DNA from: Gemmatimonadales bacterium
GTDB lineage: Bacteria > Gemmatimonadota > Gemmatimonadetes > Longimicrobiales > Gaopeijiaceae
Assembly (NCBI GenBank): GCA_007692605.1
Contig: REBS01000081.1
Location: forward strand, 19,849-83,848
Reading direction: 5' to 3'
Length of the DNA: 64,000 bases
The notes below the pieces were generated by a model that did no database searches, was not told the origin of the DNA, and saw nothing but the letters and a program-made list of their open reading frames with translations. The position numbers were made by a program, and so were the translations under genes. Below, piece after piece: positions 8,267 to 17,297 of the stretch. The stretch's first letter is position 1, and every line of letters starts with the position of its first letter.

Positions 8267-10846
8267 TTGTCCACGACGCTCCCCCTCGTACCCTCCCTTC
8301 CCCTGGCTCTTCGGGGAAAACTCGCCGACGTGGTGGGCGACGACCACCTGATTACCGATCCCGACCGGCTCCTGGTGTACGAGTCCGACGGCCTGACGCA
8401 GTACCGGTTCTCGCCCTCGGCCGTGATCCTGCCCGGGAGCGCCGCGGAGCTGCAGGAGGCCGTCCGAATCCTTCACCTCGAGGGGCGCGCCTTCGTGGCC
8501 CGGGGAGCGGGCACGGGACTTTCGGGCGGTGCCCTGGCGACGGGGGGAGCGGTCGTCATCGGGACGGCCCGCCTGAACCGTATTCTCGAGGTCGATCCCG
8601 CGAACCGCCTGGCCCGGGTCGAGCCCGGTGTGGTCAATACGGAGCTGACCCGGGTGACCCGCCCCCACGGGCTGATATATGCACCCGACCCGTCGTCTCA
8701 GAGCGCATGCACCCTCGGGGGGAATGTGGCCGAGAATTCCGGGGGGCCGCACTGCCTCAAATACGGGGTCACCTCGCGGTACGTGCAGGCGCTCACCGTC
8801 ATTCTTCCCGATGGGCGCTCGGCTCGTCTCGAGGGCGCGAGCCGGGGCTGGCGTGGGCCGGACTGGATCGGGCTCTTCGTAGGCTCGGAGGGCTGCTTCG
8901 GGGTGGTCACCGAGATCGAGGTCGGACTGATTCCGGAGCCTGCGGGGGTGCGCACCCTCCTGGGCATCTTCGATTCACTCGAAGGGGCCGGGCGCGCGGT
9001 CACCGCGATCATTTCGAGTGGAATCCTTCCCGCAGCGCTCGAGATCGTCGACCAGGAGACGATCCGGGCCGTCGAAGCCTCGGTGTTCGCGGCCGGATAC
9101 CCGACGGACGCGGGCGCCGCGCTCGTGGTCGAGCTCGATGGGGTCGAGGAAGGGCTCGACGCCGAGCTCGAGCTGGCGGCCACCTGCGTTCGAGACGAAG
9201 GGGCCTCGGAGGTGCGTATCGCCCAGTCCGACGAGGAGCGAACCGCGCTCTGGGCGGGCCGAAAGCGCGCCTTCGGCGCCATGGGACGGATCGCGCCCGA
9301 TCTTCTCGTCCAGGACGCCACGGTGCCGCGCAGCCGACTCCCCGCGGTCCTGCGGCGGATCGGCGAGATCGGGGACCGCTACGACCTCACCATCGCGAAC
9401 GTCTTTCACGCCGGCGACGGAAATCTCCACCCGAATCTCCTCTTCGACCGAAACGACGCCGAGGAGCTGGCCCGGGTCGAGGCCGCCTCGCGCGAGATCA
9501 TGGAGGTCTGCATCGAGGTCGGAGGCACGATCACCGGGGAGCACGGGGTCGGGATCGACAAGCGCGGATACATGGAGAGGGTGCTGAGCCCCGAGGTCCT
9601 GCACGCCATGTCCGAGGTCCGCTCCGCTCTCGATCCGTTCGGTCTCTGCAACCCCGGAAAGGTACTGCCCGACGAGCTGCCTGCCCGGGCGGAGCTTCCG
9701 AACGAGCCGCTGCCCGCCCTGGACGCGGGGCCGATCGAGGTGGAGTCGGACCGACACGCTGCAGCGCTCCTCGCGGCGGCGTCGAGGGAGGGGGTCAGTG
9801 TGGTGATCGGGGGGGCGCGATCATCGGGGGCTCCACCGGGCCCGCACCTGCGACTCTCGGCCCGGGGGCTGCGTGGGGTGATCGACCACTCTCCTCCCGA
9901 CCTGACCGTGACGGTCGGGGCGGGGACCCCGGTCGGAGAGCTGCAGGAGGCGCTGCTGGCCTCTACGCAGTGGTTTCCCCTGGATCCCCCCGGAGGCGGA
10001 GCGACGACGATCGGGCAGGTACTCGCCGGGGGGCTCGATGGCCCCCTGTGCACCGGGTACGGGCGACTCCGCGATCATCTCCTCGGAGCCACCCTCGTGA
10101 CCGGCGAAGGCCGGGTTCTGGAGCTGGGAGGTCGGGTGGTGAAGAATGTGGCCGGCTTCGACCTTCTGCGGCTGACCGTGGGGAGCCGGGGGGCACTCGG
10201 GCTGATTACCCGCCTCACCCTCCGCCTCTTTCCCCTGCCGGCGGTCGACCGGACCCTCGTGTGGACCATCGAGGATCCACTCGAAGCGGCCCGTATCGGG
10301 ATGCGCATGGCCGCGACCGGTTCCCCGGTCGCGGCGCTGGAGTGGATCGCGGGAGAGTTCGGGGGGGAGTCTCCCAGCGATGGCAGGCTGCCCGTCGGGG
10401 CCCTGGTCGCGGCGCGTCTGCACGGAAACCGCCCTTCGGTCGAGGCGATGGCCCGAACGCTCGAGGCGGCTGCGGGGGTCGGGCCGCGGGTGCTCGAAGG
10501 CGAGGAGTCGGCCGGGTGGTGGGAGCGTCGAGCCCGTCGCGAGGGGACCGGGGCCGTGTCGACGGTGGTCTCGACCCTCGCGTCCAGGGCCGAGTCGGTG
10601 GCCGAAGCCACCCACCGGTGGGTCGACCTCGGGGGCCGGGCCTCGCTCCACCTGGTGGGGGGTGGCGTCCGCCTCGATCTGGATCCGGCCGGCGAGCGTG
10701 CGGTGGATCGTGCCCGTGCGCTTCTGGACGAAGTGGCCCGAGCGGGCGGGGTCACCCCGGCGCCGTCGCCCGAGCTGTCCGGGGTCCTCGGTGTCTTCGA
10801 TCCCGCCGGGATCCTGCCGGGCCGATGGAGAGAGTCATGGAGCTGA
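8267..10846 (+). CDS. FAD-binding oxidoreductase; GlcD-like plus GlcE-like fusion
   Basis: N half: VARGAGTGLSGGAL, NSGGPHCLKYG, HAGDGNLHPNLLFD, GEHGVGIDKR. C half: VTVGAGTPVGELQEAL and GRVVKNVAGFDLLRLTVGSRGALGLI. TTG start. Confidence 0.88.
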   Translation: MSTTLPLVPSLPLALRGKLADVVGDDHLITDPDRLLVYESDGLTQYRFSPSAVILPGSAAELQEAVRILHLEGRAFVARGAGTGLSGGALATGGAVVIGTARLNRILEVDPANRLARVEPGVVNTELTRVTRPHGLIYAPDPSSQSACTLGGNVAENSGGPHCLKYGVTSRYVQALTVILPDGRSARLEGASRGWRGPDWIGLFVGSEGCFGVVTEIEVGLIPEPAGVRTLLGIFDSLEGAGRAVTAIISSGILPAALEIVDQETIRAVEASVFAAGYPTDAGAALVVELDGVEEGLDAELELAATCVRDEGASEVRIAQSDEERTALWAGRKRAFGAMGRIAPDLLVQDATVPRSRLPAVLRRIGEIGDRYDLTIANVFHAGDGNLHPNLLFDRNDAEELARVEAASREIMEVCIEVGGTITGEHGVGIDKRGYMERVLSPEVLHAMSEVRSALDPFGLCNPGKVLPDELPARAELPNEPLPALDAGPIEVESDRHAAALLAAASREGVSVVIGGARSSGAPPGPHLRLSARGLRGVIDHSPPDLTVTVGAGTPVGELQEALLASTQWFPLDPPGGGATTIGQVLAGGLDGPLCTGYGRLRDHLLGATLVTGEGRVLELGGRVVKNVAGFDLLRLTVGSRGALGLITRLTLRLFPLPAVDRTLVWTIEDPLEAARIGMRMAATGSPVAALEWIAGEFGGESPSDGRLPVGALVAARLHGNRPSVEAMARTLEAAAGVGPRVLEGEESAGWWERRARREGTGAVSTVVSTLASRAESVAEATHRWVDLGGRASLHLVGGGVRLDLDPAGERAVDRARALLDEVARAGGVTPAPSPELSGVLGVFDPAGILPGRWRESWS

Positions 10847-12123
10847 GAGCCGCCCTCGAAGAGCAGAAGGACCGCCTGGGGCACTGCGTGCATTGCGGCT
10901 TCTGCCTGCCCGTCTGCCCGACCTACATCCAGCTCGGCGACGAGGCCGACTCGCCCCGCGGGCGTCTCCACCTGATGCGCGCCGTGGTCGAGGGCCGGCT
11001 GGAGCCCGAATCCGATGCCTACCAGCTCCACCTGGATCGGTGCCTTGGGTGCCGGGCCTGCGAGACGGTCTGCCCCTCGGGTGTGGAGTACGGCTTTCTG
11101 CTGGAGCGGGCCCGTGCGCTCGCCGTCGAGGCCCGTCGGCCTCCGCTGCCCGTTCGCCTTCTGCCGGCCCTCATGGCCCGGGATGGGGCGCGTTCCGTCG
11201 CCCTCGGGATGGGGCGGGTGATCCGTGGCACGGGGATTCCCGAGACGATGGCCGGACGCCTGCCGACGACCGGCCTGTGGGGTCGGGTGGGGCTGGCCAT
11301 GGGCATGCTGGCCAGCAGCCGCCCGAGCCGACTCGACGCCGGCTCGGATGCGGGGAAGGCGAAGACCCGGCCGCGCAACGATCCTCCCTCGCGGGGTCGC
11401 GTCGCGATGCTCACCGGGTGTGTGCAGAGCGGGCTCTTCGCACATGTGAACCGCGCCACCCGTACCGTGCTCGAGGCCAACGGCTGGGAGGTGGTCGAGG
11501 TCACGGGGCAGGGGTGCTGCGGAGCGCTCCACGCTCATTCGGGGCGACTCGATCAGGCCCGGGAGCTCGCGCGTGTGAACGTGTCGGCATTCACGGCCGC
11601 CGGGGTGGATCACGTGATCTCGAACGCCGCCGGGTGCGGCGCCCTCCTGCGCGAGAGCGGAGAGCTGCTCGAAGACGAAGCGGCCGAAGCGATGGCGAAG
11701 AGCGTGCGGGACATCTCGGAGCTGCTCGCCGGAGAGGGCCGCGAGCCCGTCCGCGGGGCGCCCCTGCCCCTCAAGGTCGCGTACGACCCCCCGTGCCACC
11801 TGCACCACGCGCAGCGGGTGACGACCTCGCCCCTGCGCCTGCTCGAGAGCATTCCCGAGCTCGAACTGGTCCCGATTCCCGGGGCCGAGGAGTGCTGCGG
11901 GGGTGCGGGGATCTACGGCATCACCCACCAGGATCTGGGGGGGCGGGTGGGCCGCCGGAAGACCGACGCGATCCTCACCACCGGGTGTGATGTCGTGGCC
12001 ACCGGCAACCCCGGCTGCCAGATGCAGATCGGGGCGGGCCTCCTGGCCGCCGGAGAACGCATCCGGGTGGTCCACCCCGTCGAGCTCCTCGCCGAAAGCT
12101 ACCGGAGGGCAGGATGGAGCTGA
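10837..12123 (+). CDS. glcF: GlcF-like (Fe-S)-binding subunit
   Basis: CVHCGFCLPVCPTY, CLGCRACETVCPSGVEYG, two CCG-type motifs (GQGCCGALHAH, EECCGGAGIYG). Overlaps the glcDE stop. Confidence 0.85.
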   Translation: MELRAALEEQKDRLGHCVHCGFCLPVCPTYIQLGDEADSPRGRLHLMRAVVEGRLEPESDAYQLHLDRCLGCRACETVCPSGVEYGFLLERARALAVEARRPPLPVRLLPALMARDGARSVALGMGRVIRGTGIPETMAGRLPTTGLWGRVGLAMGMLASSRPSRLDAGSDAGKAKTRPRNDPPSRGRVAMLTGCVQSGLFAHVNRATRTVLEANGWEVVEVTGQGCCGALHAHSGRLDQARELARVNVSAFTAAGVDHVISNAAGCGALLRESGELLEDEAAEAMAKSVRDISELLAGEGREPVRGAPLPLKVAYDPPCHLHHAQRVTTSPLRLLESIPELELVPIPGAEECCGGAGIYGITHQDLGGRVGRRKTDAILTTGCDVVATGNPGCQMQIGAGLLAAGERIRVVHPVELLAESYRRAGWS

Positions 12124-12148
12124 CTTTCCCGAGTCGGGCGAGGTGCCC

Positions 12149-12985
12149 GTGAAGCCGGTCTTCATTCGCTCGCTCGAAAACCGAGGGGAGTTCGCGGCCT
12201 GCGTTCGTATCCAGGAGGAGGTCTGGGGGCGGAATTTCTCGGAACGGGTCCCGATCGCGATCCTCCAGGTGACGGACCGGCTGGGCGGGGTCGTCATGGG
12301 CGCCTTCGACTCCGACGACCGGATGGTCGGCTTCGTCTTCGGACTCACCGGCATGGAGGAGGGCCGGCCGGTCCACTGGTCCGACATGCTGGCCGTGCTC
12401 CCCGAGTACCGGGGCAGGGGGATCGGGCGTCGCCTGAAGCTCGCGCAGAGGGAGCGGCTCATCGAGCTAGGCGTGGAGCGGGTCTACTGGACCTTCGACC
12501 CCCTCGAGGCTCGCAACGCCCACCTTAACCTGGTCCGCCTCGGGGGCTGGTCGGCGGAGTACGTCGAGGCGATGTACGGCACCTCGGATTCGCCTCTTCA
12601 TTCCGACATCGGAACGGATCGGCTTGTGATCACGTGGGAGGTTCAAAGTCCCGAGGTGAAGGCGCTCCTCGAGCCGGCCGCCGGCGAAGTCCCCCTCCCC
12701 TTTCCAGAGCTCGAAGAGGCACCGATGGCGGTCGAGGGCGGCTTCAGCTCCGGGGTGCTCGAGCCCACCGCCCCCCGCCTCAACCTGCGCAGCTCGCTGA
12801 TCCTGCTCGCGGTACCCGGATCGATCCAGGAGCTCAAGAAGGACCATCCGCGCGCCGCCACCCGATGGCGCGAAGCGACCCGGGAGGCGTTCCAGGTGTA
12901 CCTGGCCGGAGGGTGGGTCGTACGGGGGGGGATCTTCTCGCCCGATGGGAACCTCTTCCGATACATTCTTGTTCGGGATGAGTGA
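12149..12985 (+). CDS. GNAT family acetyltransferase (COG3375-like)
   Basis: HWSDMLAVLPEYRGRGIGRRLKLAQRERLIELGVERVYWTFDPLEARNAHLNLVRLGG. Start set to GTG 12149. Confidence 0.8.
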   Translation: MKPVFIRSLENRGEFAACVRIQEEVWGRNFSERVPIAILQVTDRLGGVVMGAFDSDDRMVGFVFGLTGMEEGRPVHWSDMLAVLPEYRGRGIGRRLKLAQRERLIELGVERVYWTFDPLEARNAHLNLVRLGGWSAEYVEAMYGTSDSPLHSDIGTDRLVITWEVQSPEVKALLEPAAGEVPLPFPELEEAPMAVEGGFSSGVLEPTAPRLNLRSSLILLAVPGSIQELKKDHPRAATRWREATREAFQVYLAGGWVVRGGIFSPDGNLFRYILVRDE

Positions 12986-13051
12986 GGGCGTTCGCGGCGA
13001 AGAACGTCCCGAACGTGCGTCGCACTCCATCCCTTTCCCGGAGCCAAAACC

Positions 13052-14317
13052 ATGACCTCAGATTCCGATCCCTTTCAGCGCCCCGAGGTCGGTCCCATCC
13101 GTCGCCTGGCGGTCCTGGGTGCCGGGCCCGTTGGACTCGACGCCGCCCTGGCGGCCCGCGACGCCGGGTTCGCGCTTCGTGTCTACGAGGCCGGCCCCCA
13201 TCCGGCCGCTCATGTCCGGCGCTGGGGGCATGTGCGCCTCTTCTCGCCCTGGTCGATGAACCTGTCCGATCGGATGCGGGAGGGGTTGTCCGCGATCGAC
13301 GGACCGCTCGAGGTCGACCCCGACGCGTCGCCGACGGGGAACGAGCTGGTCGACCGGGTCTTCGACCCCCTCTGGTCCACAGCCTTCCTGAGAGATGCCT
13401 TGCGCACCGGGACCCGGGTCCTGGCCGTGGGGCGTCAGGGCACGCTCAAGCACGAGGAGATCGCTTCGGCGACCCGCGCCAGCCGGCCCTTCCGCATCCT
13501 GGTTCGGGACGAGACGGGCACCGAGCGGACCGAGTTCGCCGACCTGGTCCTCGACTGCACCGGCAAGTTCGGAAATCCCAACACCCTGGGTGACGGGGGG
13601 ATCCCGGCCCCCGGCGAGCGGGCGCTCGAAGACCGGATCGAGCGCTGGCTGCCCGATCTCGACCGTGAGGCCGATCGATGGGCCGGGGGAACGACCCTCC
13701 TGGTCGGGAGCGGCCACTCGGCGCAGACCGCCGTGCGCGCCCTCGACGCCCTCGCTCGCCGGACACCGGGCACCCGGGTGGTCTGGGCGATGCGCAGGGA
13801 TGACCCGGAATTCGGGACGGACCCCGATGATCCACTCCCCCTGCGCAGGGAGCTTGTTGCCGAGGCCTCGCGGATCGCGCGTGGCGACTCCTCAGGGGTC
13901 GAGCCGGAGCTCGGGGTGGTCGTCGACGCCCTGGAGTCCGCTTCGGACGGGGTGAGCGTGCGCCTGCGACGTGGGGGTGCCGACGTGCGGGAGATTCGGG
14001 CCGATCGGATTCTGGCGCTGACCGGAGGTGTGGGCGACGCGGGGCTCTATCGGCAGCTTCAGATTCACGAGTGCTACGCCACCTCGGGCCCGATGAAGCT
14101 CTCGGCTGCCCTTCTGGGGAGTGGCGGAGGGGACTGCCTGGCGCAGGAGAGCCATGGAGTCGAGACGCTCATGAACCCGGAGCCGGGCTTCTTCATCCTG
14201 GGCGACAAGTCCTACGGGCGGAACAGCACCTTCCTCCTGCAGGTCGGCTGGAGCCAGGTCGACGAGGTGTTCGCGGCGATCGGTGCCGGAGCGGCCCCGG
14301 GAACGTCCCCCCCATGA
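13052..14317 (+). CDS. FAD/NAD(P)-binding oxidoreductase (flavin monooxygenase-like fold)
   Basis: Two dinucleotide motifs: RLAVLGAGPVGLDAALAARDAG and TTLLVGSGHSAQTAV. Confidence 0.75.
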   Translation: MTSDSDPFQRPEVGPIRRLAVLGAGPVGLDAALAARDAGFALRVYEAGPHPAAHVRRWGHVRLFSPWSMNLSDRMREGLSAIDGPLEVDPDASPTGNELVDRVFDPLWSTAFLRDALRTGTRVLAVGRQGTLKHEEIASATRASRPFRILVRDETGTERTEFADLVLDCTGKFGNPNTLGDGGIPAPGERALEDRIERWLPDLDREADRWAGGTTLLVGSGHSAQTAVRALDALARRTPGTRVVWAMRRDDPEFGTDPDDPLPLRRELVAEASRIARGDSSGVEPELGVVVDALESASDGVSVRLRRGGADVREIRADRILALTGGVGDAGLYRQLQIHECYATSGPMKLSAALLGSGGGDCLAQESHGVETLMNPEPGFFILGDKSYGRNSTFLLQVGWSQVDEVFAAIGAGAAPGTSPP

Positions 14318-15420
14318 AGATCGACCGCGCCGAGCTCCGGGAGATCCGCCTTCCCCTTCGCGAGCCCTTCGCCATCAGCTCCGGGGTCTGGAGCGAGCGC
14401 AGGGTGATCCTGTTGCGGCTCGAGGGCGAGGGCGTCGCGGGCTGGGGCGAGTGCGTCGCCGCCGAGGACCCGTCGTACTCTCCCGAGACCACCGATACGG
14501 CGTGGCATGTGCTGACCCGCTTCCTGGTGCCCGGACTCCCGGGCCGCGAGATCATGGGGCCGGCCGAGGTGTTCACCCACGCCCCGTGGGTCCGGGGCAA
14601 CCGCATGGCGAAGGCCGCCGTCGAGATGTCGGTTTGGGACTTGTGGGCGAAGAGCCTGGGGGTTCCGGTCTGGGAGCTTCTGGGCTCCTCCGGACGGGCG
14701 ATCCGGGTGGGGGTGAGCGTTGGGCTGCAATCGAGCGATGACACCCTGCTCGGGAAGGTCGAGGGCTACCTGAAGGAGGGGTACGCGCGGATCAAGCTCA
14801 AGATCAAGCCCGGCCGCGACGTCGAGATGCTGCGCGCGGTGAGGGACCGGTTCCCCGAGGTCTCCCTGATGGCCGACGCGAACTCGGCGTATACCCTCTC
14901 GGATCTCCCCCGCCTGCGCGAGATGGATGACCTGGGTCTGACGATGATCGAACAGCCGCTGGGCCACGAGGACCTCCTCGATCACGCGGCGCTGCAGGCG
15001 GACCTGCGCACCCCGATCTGTCTCGACGAGTCGATCCGCTCGCTCGACGACCTGCGCCTGGCTCTTCACCTCGATGCCGGGCGGGTCGTGAACCTGAAGC
15101 CGGGCCGCGTCGGCGGGCTGGCGGAGTCTCTGCGAATCCATCGGCTCTGCTCGGAGCGCCAGATCCCGCTCTGGTGCGGGGGAATGCTCGAAACGGGGAT
15201 CGGACGCGCCTTCAATGTCGCGCTGGCGGGACTTCCGGGTTTCACCCTCCCGGGCGACATTTCGGCGAGCCGGCGCTACTGGGAGCGCGACATCGTGCGC
15301 CCGGAGTGGGAGCTTTCGTCGGGAACGATCACCCCGGCGTCCGGGCCGGGTATCGGTGTGGAGCCCGATCTCGAACGGATCGACGAACTGACGCACCGAA
15401 AGGTGACCTTTCCCGACTGA
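14314..15420 (+). CDS. Enolase-superfamily MenC-like o-succinylbenzoate synthase / N-acylamino acid racemase
   Basis: YARIKLKIKPGRD (KxK), LMADANSAYTL, MIEQPL, CLDESIRS, CGGMLETGIGRAFNVALAGLPGF. ATGA overlap with the preceding gene. Confidence 0.88.
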   Translation: MKIDRAELREIRLPLREPFAISSGVWSERRVILLRLEGEGVAGWGECVAAEDPSYSPETTDTAWHVLTRFLVPGLPGREIMGPAEVFTHAPWVRGNRMAKAAVEMSVWDLWAKSLGVPVWELLGSSGRAIRVGVSVGLQSSDDTLLGKVEGYLKEGYARIKLKIKPGRDVEMLRAVRDRFPEVSLMADANSAYTLSDLPRLREMDDLGLTMIEQPLGHEDLLDHAALQADLRTPICLDESIRSLDDLRLALHLDAGRVVNLKPGRVGGLAESLRIHRLCSERQIPLWCGGMLETGIGRAFNVALAGLPGFTLPGDISASRRYWERDIVRPEWELSSGTITPASGPGIGVEPDLERIDELTHRKVTFPD

Positions 15421-15473
15421 CCTCCGCGACTGACCTCCGCGACCGACGTCCTGACCGACGTTCCGACTGATGC
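15414..15473 (+). repeat. Short imperfect tandem repeat, unit CGACTGACCTCCG
   Basis: Two exact 13-bp copies (15414-15426, 15427-15439), then degenerate CGACCGACGTCCT / GACCGACGTTCC units. Confidence 0.6.
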
Positions 15474-15516
15474 TCCCGAGCCATCCCGTCCCTGCCCGAG
15501 CCAGGAGTCCCCAGGC

Positions 15517-17280
15517 GTGAAGCCGTTCGCCCTCTTCATCGTCGTCCTCTTTGTCGTTGCGGCCGCCCTTCCGGGCGCGGGGATTGCGCATGCCCAGATC
15601 ACCCCTCTCGATGGCTCCGGGGCACCGGACCGTTCGATCGGACCGCTCGCCGACGGAGCGTGGGACCTCCTCTTCGTCGGAGGGCGCCTGGTGGACGGAT
15701 CGGGGAATCCATGGAGCTACTCCGATGTGGCGATTCGTGATGACCGGATCGTGCGAGTTGCGCCGGCGGGCACGCTGAACCGGGCAGGCGCTCGCGAGGT
15801 GCTCGACATCTCGGGGCTCGTTCTGGCGCCGGGGTTCATCGATCTGAACGGGCAGTCCGACAACATGTATCTCGAGGACGGCTCGGCGCTCTCCAAGCTC
15901 TTCCAGGGGGTGACGACCGAGATCATGGGCGAGTCGAACACTCCCGCCCCCCTGGCGCCCGGGGAACGGGCCACGCACGTATCCGAAGCGGTGGCGGCAC
16001 GTCGGACGCGAGAGTGGCAGCGCTTCTCGGGCTGGCTCGAAGAGATGGAGGCGGGGGGGGTGGCGCTGAATGTCGGCTCCTTCCTGGGTGGGACCACGGT
16101 GCGGCGGCACGCCATGGGCCAGTCGCAACGCACGCCCAATCCCGCGGAGCTGCAGCAGATGCGGGAGGTCACGGAGCAGGCCATGAAGGACGGCGCCTTC
16201 GGGGTCGCGACCGCCCTCATCTACCCCCCGGGCGCCTATGCGGGGATCGACGAGCTCGTCGAGATCGCCGAGGTCGTGCAGGCCCACGGCGGCCTCTACA
16301 TCACCCACATGCGGAGCGAGTCCTACTTCATTCTCGATGCGCTCGAGGAGGCAATCGAGATCGGCGAGCGGTCCGGGGTCCCGGTCGAGATCTTCCACCT
16401 GAAGGTGGCCGGACGCGACAACTGGGACAGGACCGACGACGTGCTCGGGGTCATCGAAGACGCCCGGCGGCGCGGACTCGACGTGAGCGCCGGGATGTAC
16501 CCGTACACCGCGGCTTCGACAGGGCTGACCGCCTGCTTCCCCCCATGGGTCCAGGCCGATGGAGGCCTCTATCGGAACCTGGCGGACCCCGAGGCGCGCA
16601 GCCGGATCCGGGCGGAGATGACCGGCCCGCCGACCCGGTGGGAGAACTGGTGTCGGCTGGCGGGCCCGGAGGGAAGCGTGATCGCCACCGTATCGAACCC
16701 GGACCATGTCCGCTGGGTGGGCCGGTCGCTGGCCGAGGTGGCCGCGGAGCGCGGGGTCGACTGGATCGATGTGACCATGGATCTCGTTCTGCGGGATCGC
16801 TCGCGGGTCGGGATGATCTACTTCGCCATGGACGAGGACCGCGTACGGCAGAAGCTCGCGCTCCCCTACATGAAGTTCGGCACGGATGGCGCCGGCTGGA
16901 ACCCGAACCGGGCCGGTGGGCAGCCGCACCCGAGGGCCTACGGTAGCTACCCCCGAATCCTGGGCCGGTACGTGCGCGACGAGGGGATCATCACCCTCGA
17001 AGACGCGGTCAGAAAATCATCGTGGGCCGTCGCGGAGCGGCTGGGGCTGCAGGACCGGGGTCTGGTCGTCGAGGGCTTCATGGCGGATCTCGTCGTCTTC
17101 GACCCGGAGACGATCGAGGAGCGGAGCACCTACGAGCGGCCTCACCAGCTGGCCGAGGGAGTCCACCACCTGTACGTGAACGGCCAGGCGGTGATCTCGC
17201 ACGGTCGCGCCACCCCGGCCCGCCCGGGGCGGTTCCTGAGGGGCCCGGGCTGGGTGCCCCCCGAAGATCCGGATCGCTGA
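15517..17280 (+). CDS. Secreted D-aminoacylase / N-acyl-D-amino-acid deacylase-like amidohydrolase with non-canonical metal motif
   Basis: Signal peptide MKPFALFIVVLFVVAAALPGAGIAHA; LVLAPGFIDLNGQSDN (canonical HxHSD altered), GVTTEIMGES, YITHMRSES, IFHLKVAGRDNWDR, FGTDGAGW. Confidence 0.82.
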   Translation: MKPFALFIVVLFVVAAALPGAGIAHAQITPLDGSGAPDRSIGPLADGAWDLLFVGGRLVDGSGNPWSYSDVAIRDDRIVRVAPAGTLNRAGAREVLDISGLVLAPGFIDLNGQSDNMYLEDGSALSKLFQGVTTEIMGESNTPAPLAPGERATHVSEAVAARRTREWQRFSGWLEEMEAGGVALNVGSFLGGTTVRRHAMGQSQRTPNPAELQQMREVTEQAMKDGAFGVATALIYPPGAYAGIDELVEIAEVVQAHGGLYITHMRSESYFILDALEEAIEIGERSGVPVEIFHLKVAGRDNWDRTDDVLGVIEDARRRGLDVSAGMYPYTAASTGLTACFPPWVQADGGLYRNLADPEARSRIRAEMTGPPTRWENWCRLAGPEGSVIATVSNPDHVRWVGRSLAEVAAERGVDWIDVTMDLVLRDRSRVGMIYFAMDEDRVRQKLALPYMKFGTDGAGWNPNRAGGQPHPRAYGSYPRILGRYVRDEGIITLEDAVRKSSWAVAERLGLQDRGLVVEGFMADLVVFDPETIEERSTYERPHQLAEGVHHLYVNGQAVISHGRATPARPGRFLRGPGWVPPEDPDR

Positions 17281-17297
17281 GGTCGGGCCCCTCCGCT

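Noticed and set aside
8707-10836. Upstream extension of the 1138-aa plus-strand ORF
   Set aside because: Only the part from about 10837 is GlcF; the upstream part is an off-frame reading of glcDE.
10075-12462. 795-aa minus-strand ORF opposite glcDE/glcF
   Set aside because: Antisense shadow ORF; no domain features.
14212-16929. 905-aa minus-strand ORF opposite the racemase and D-aminoacylase genes
   Set aside because: Composition is the antisense of coding sequence; spans two real genes; no domain recognised.
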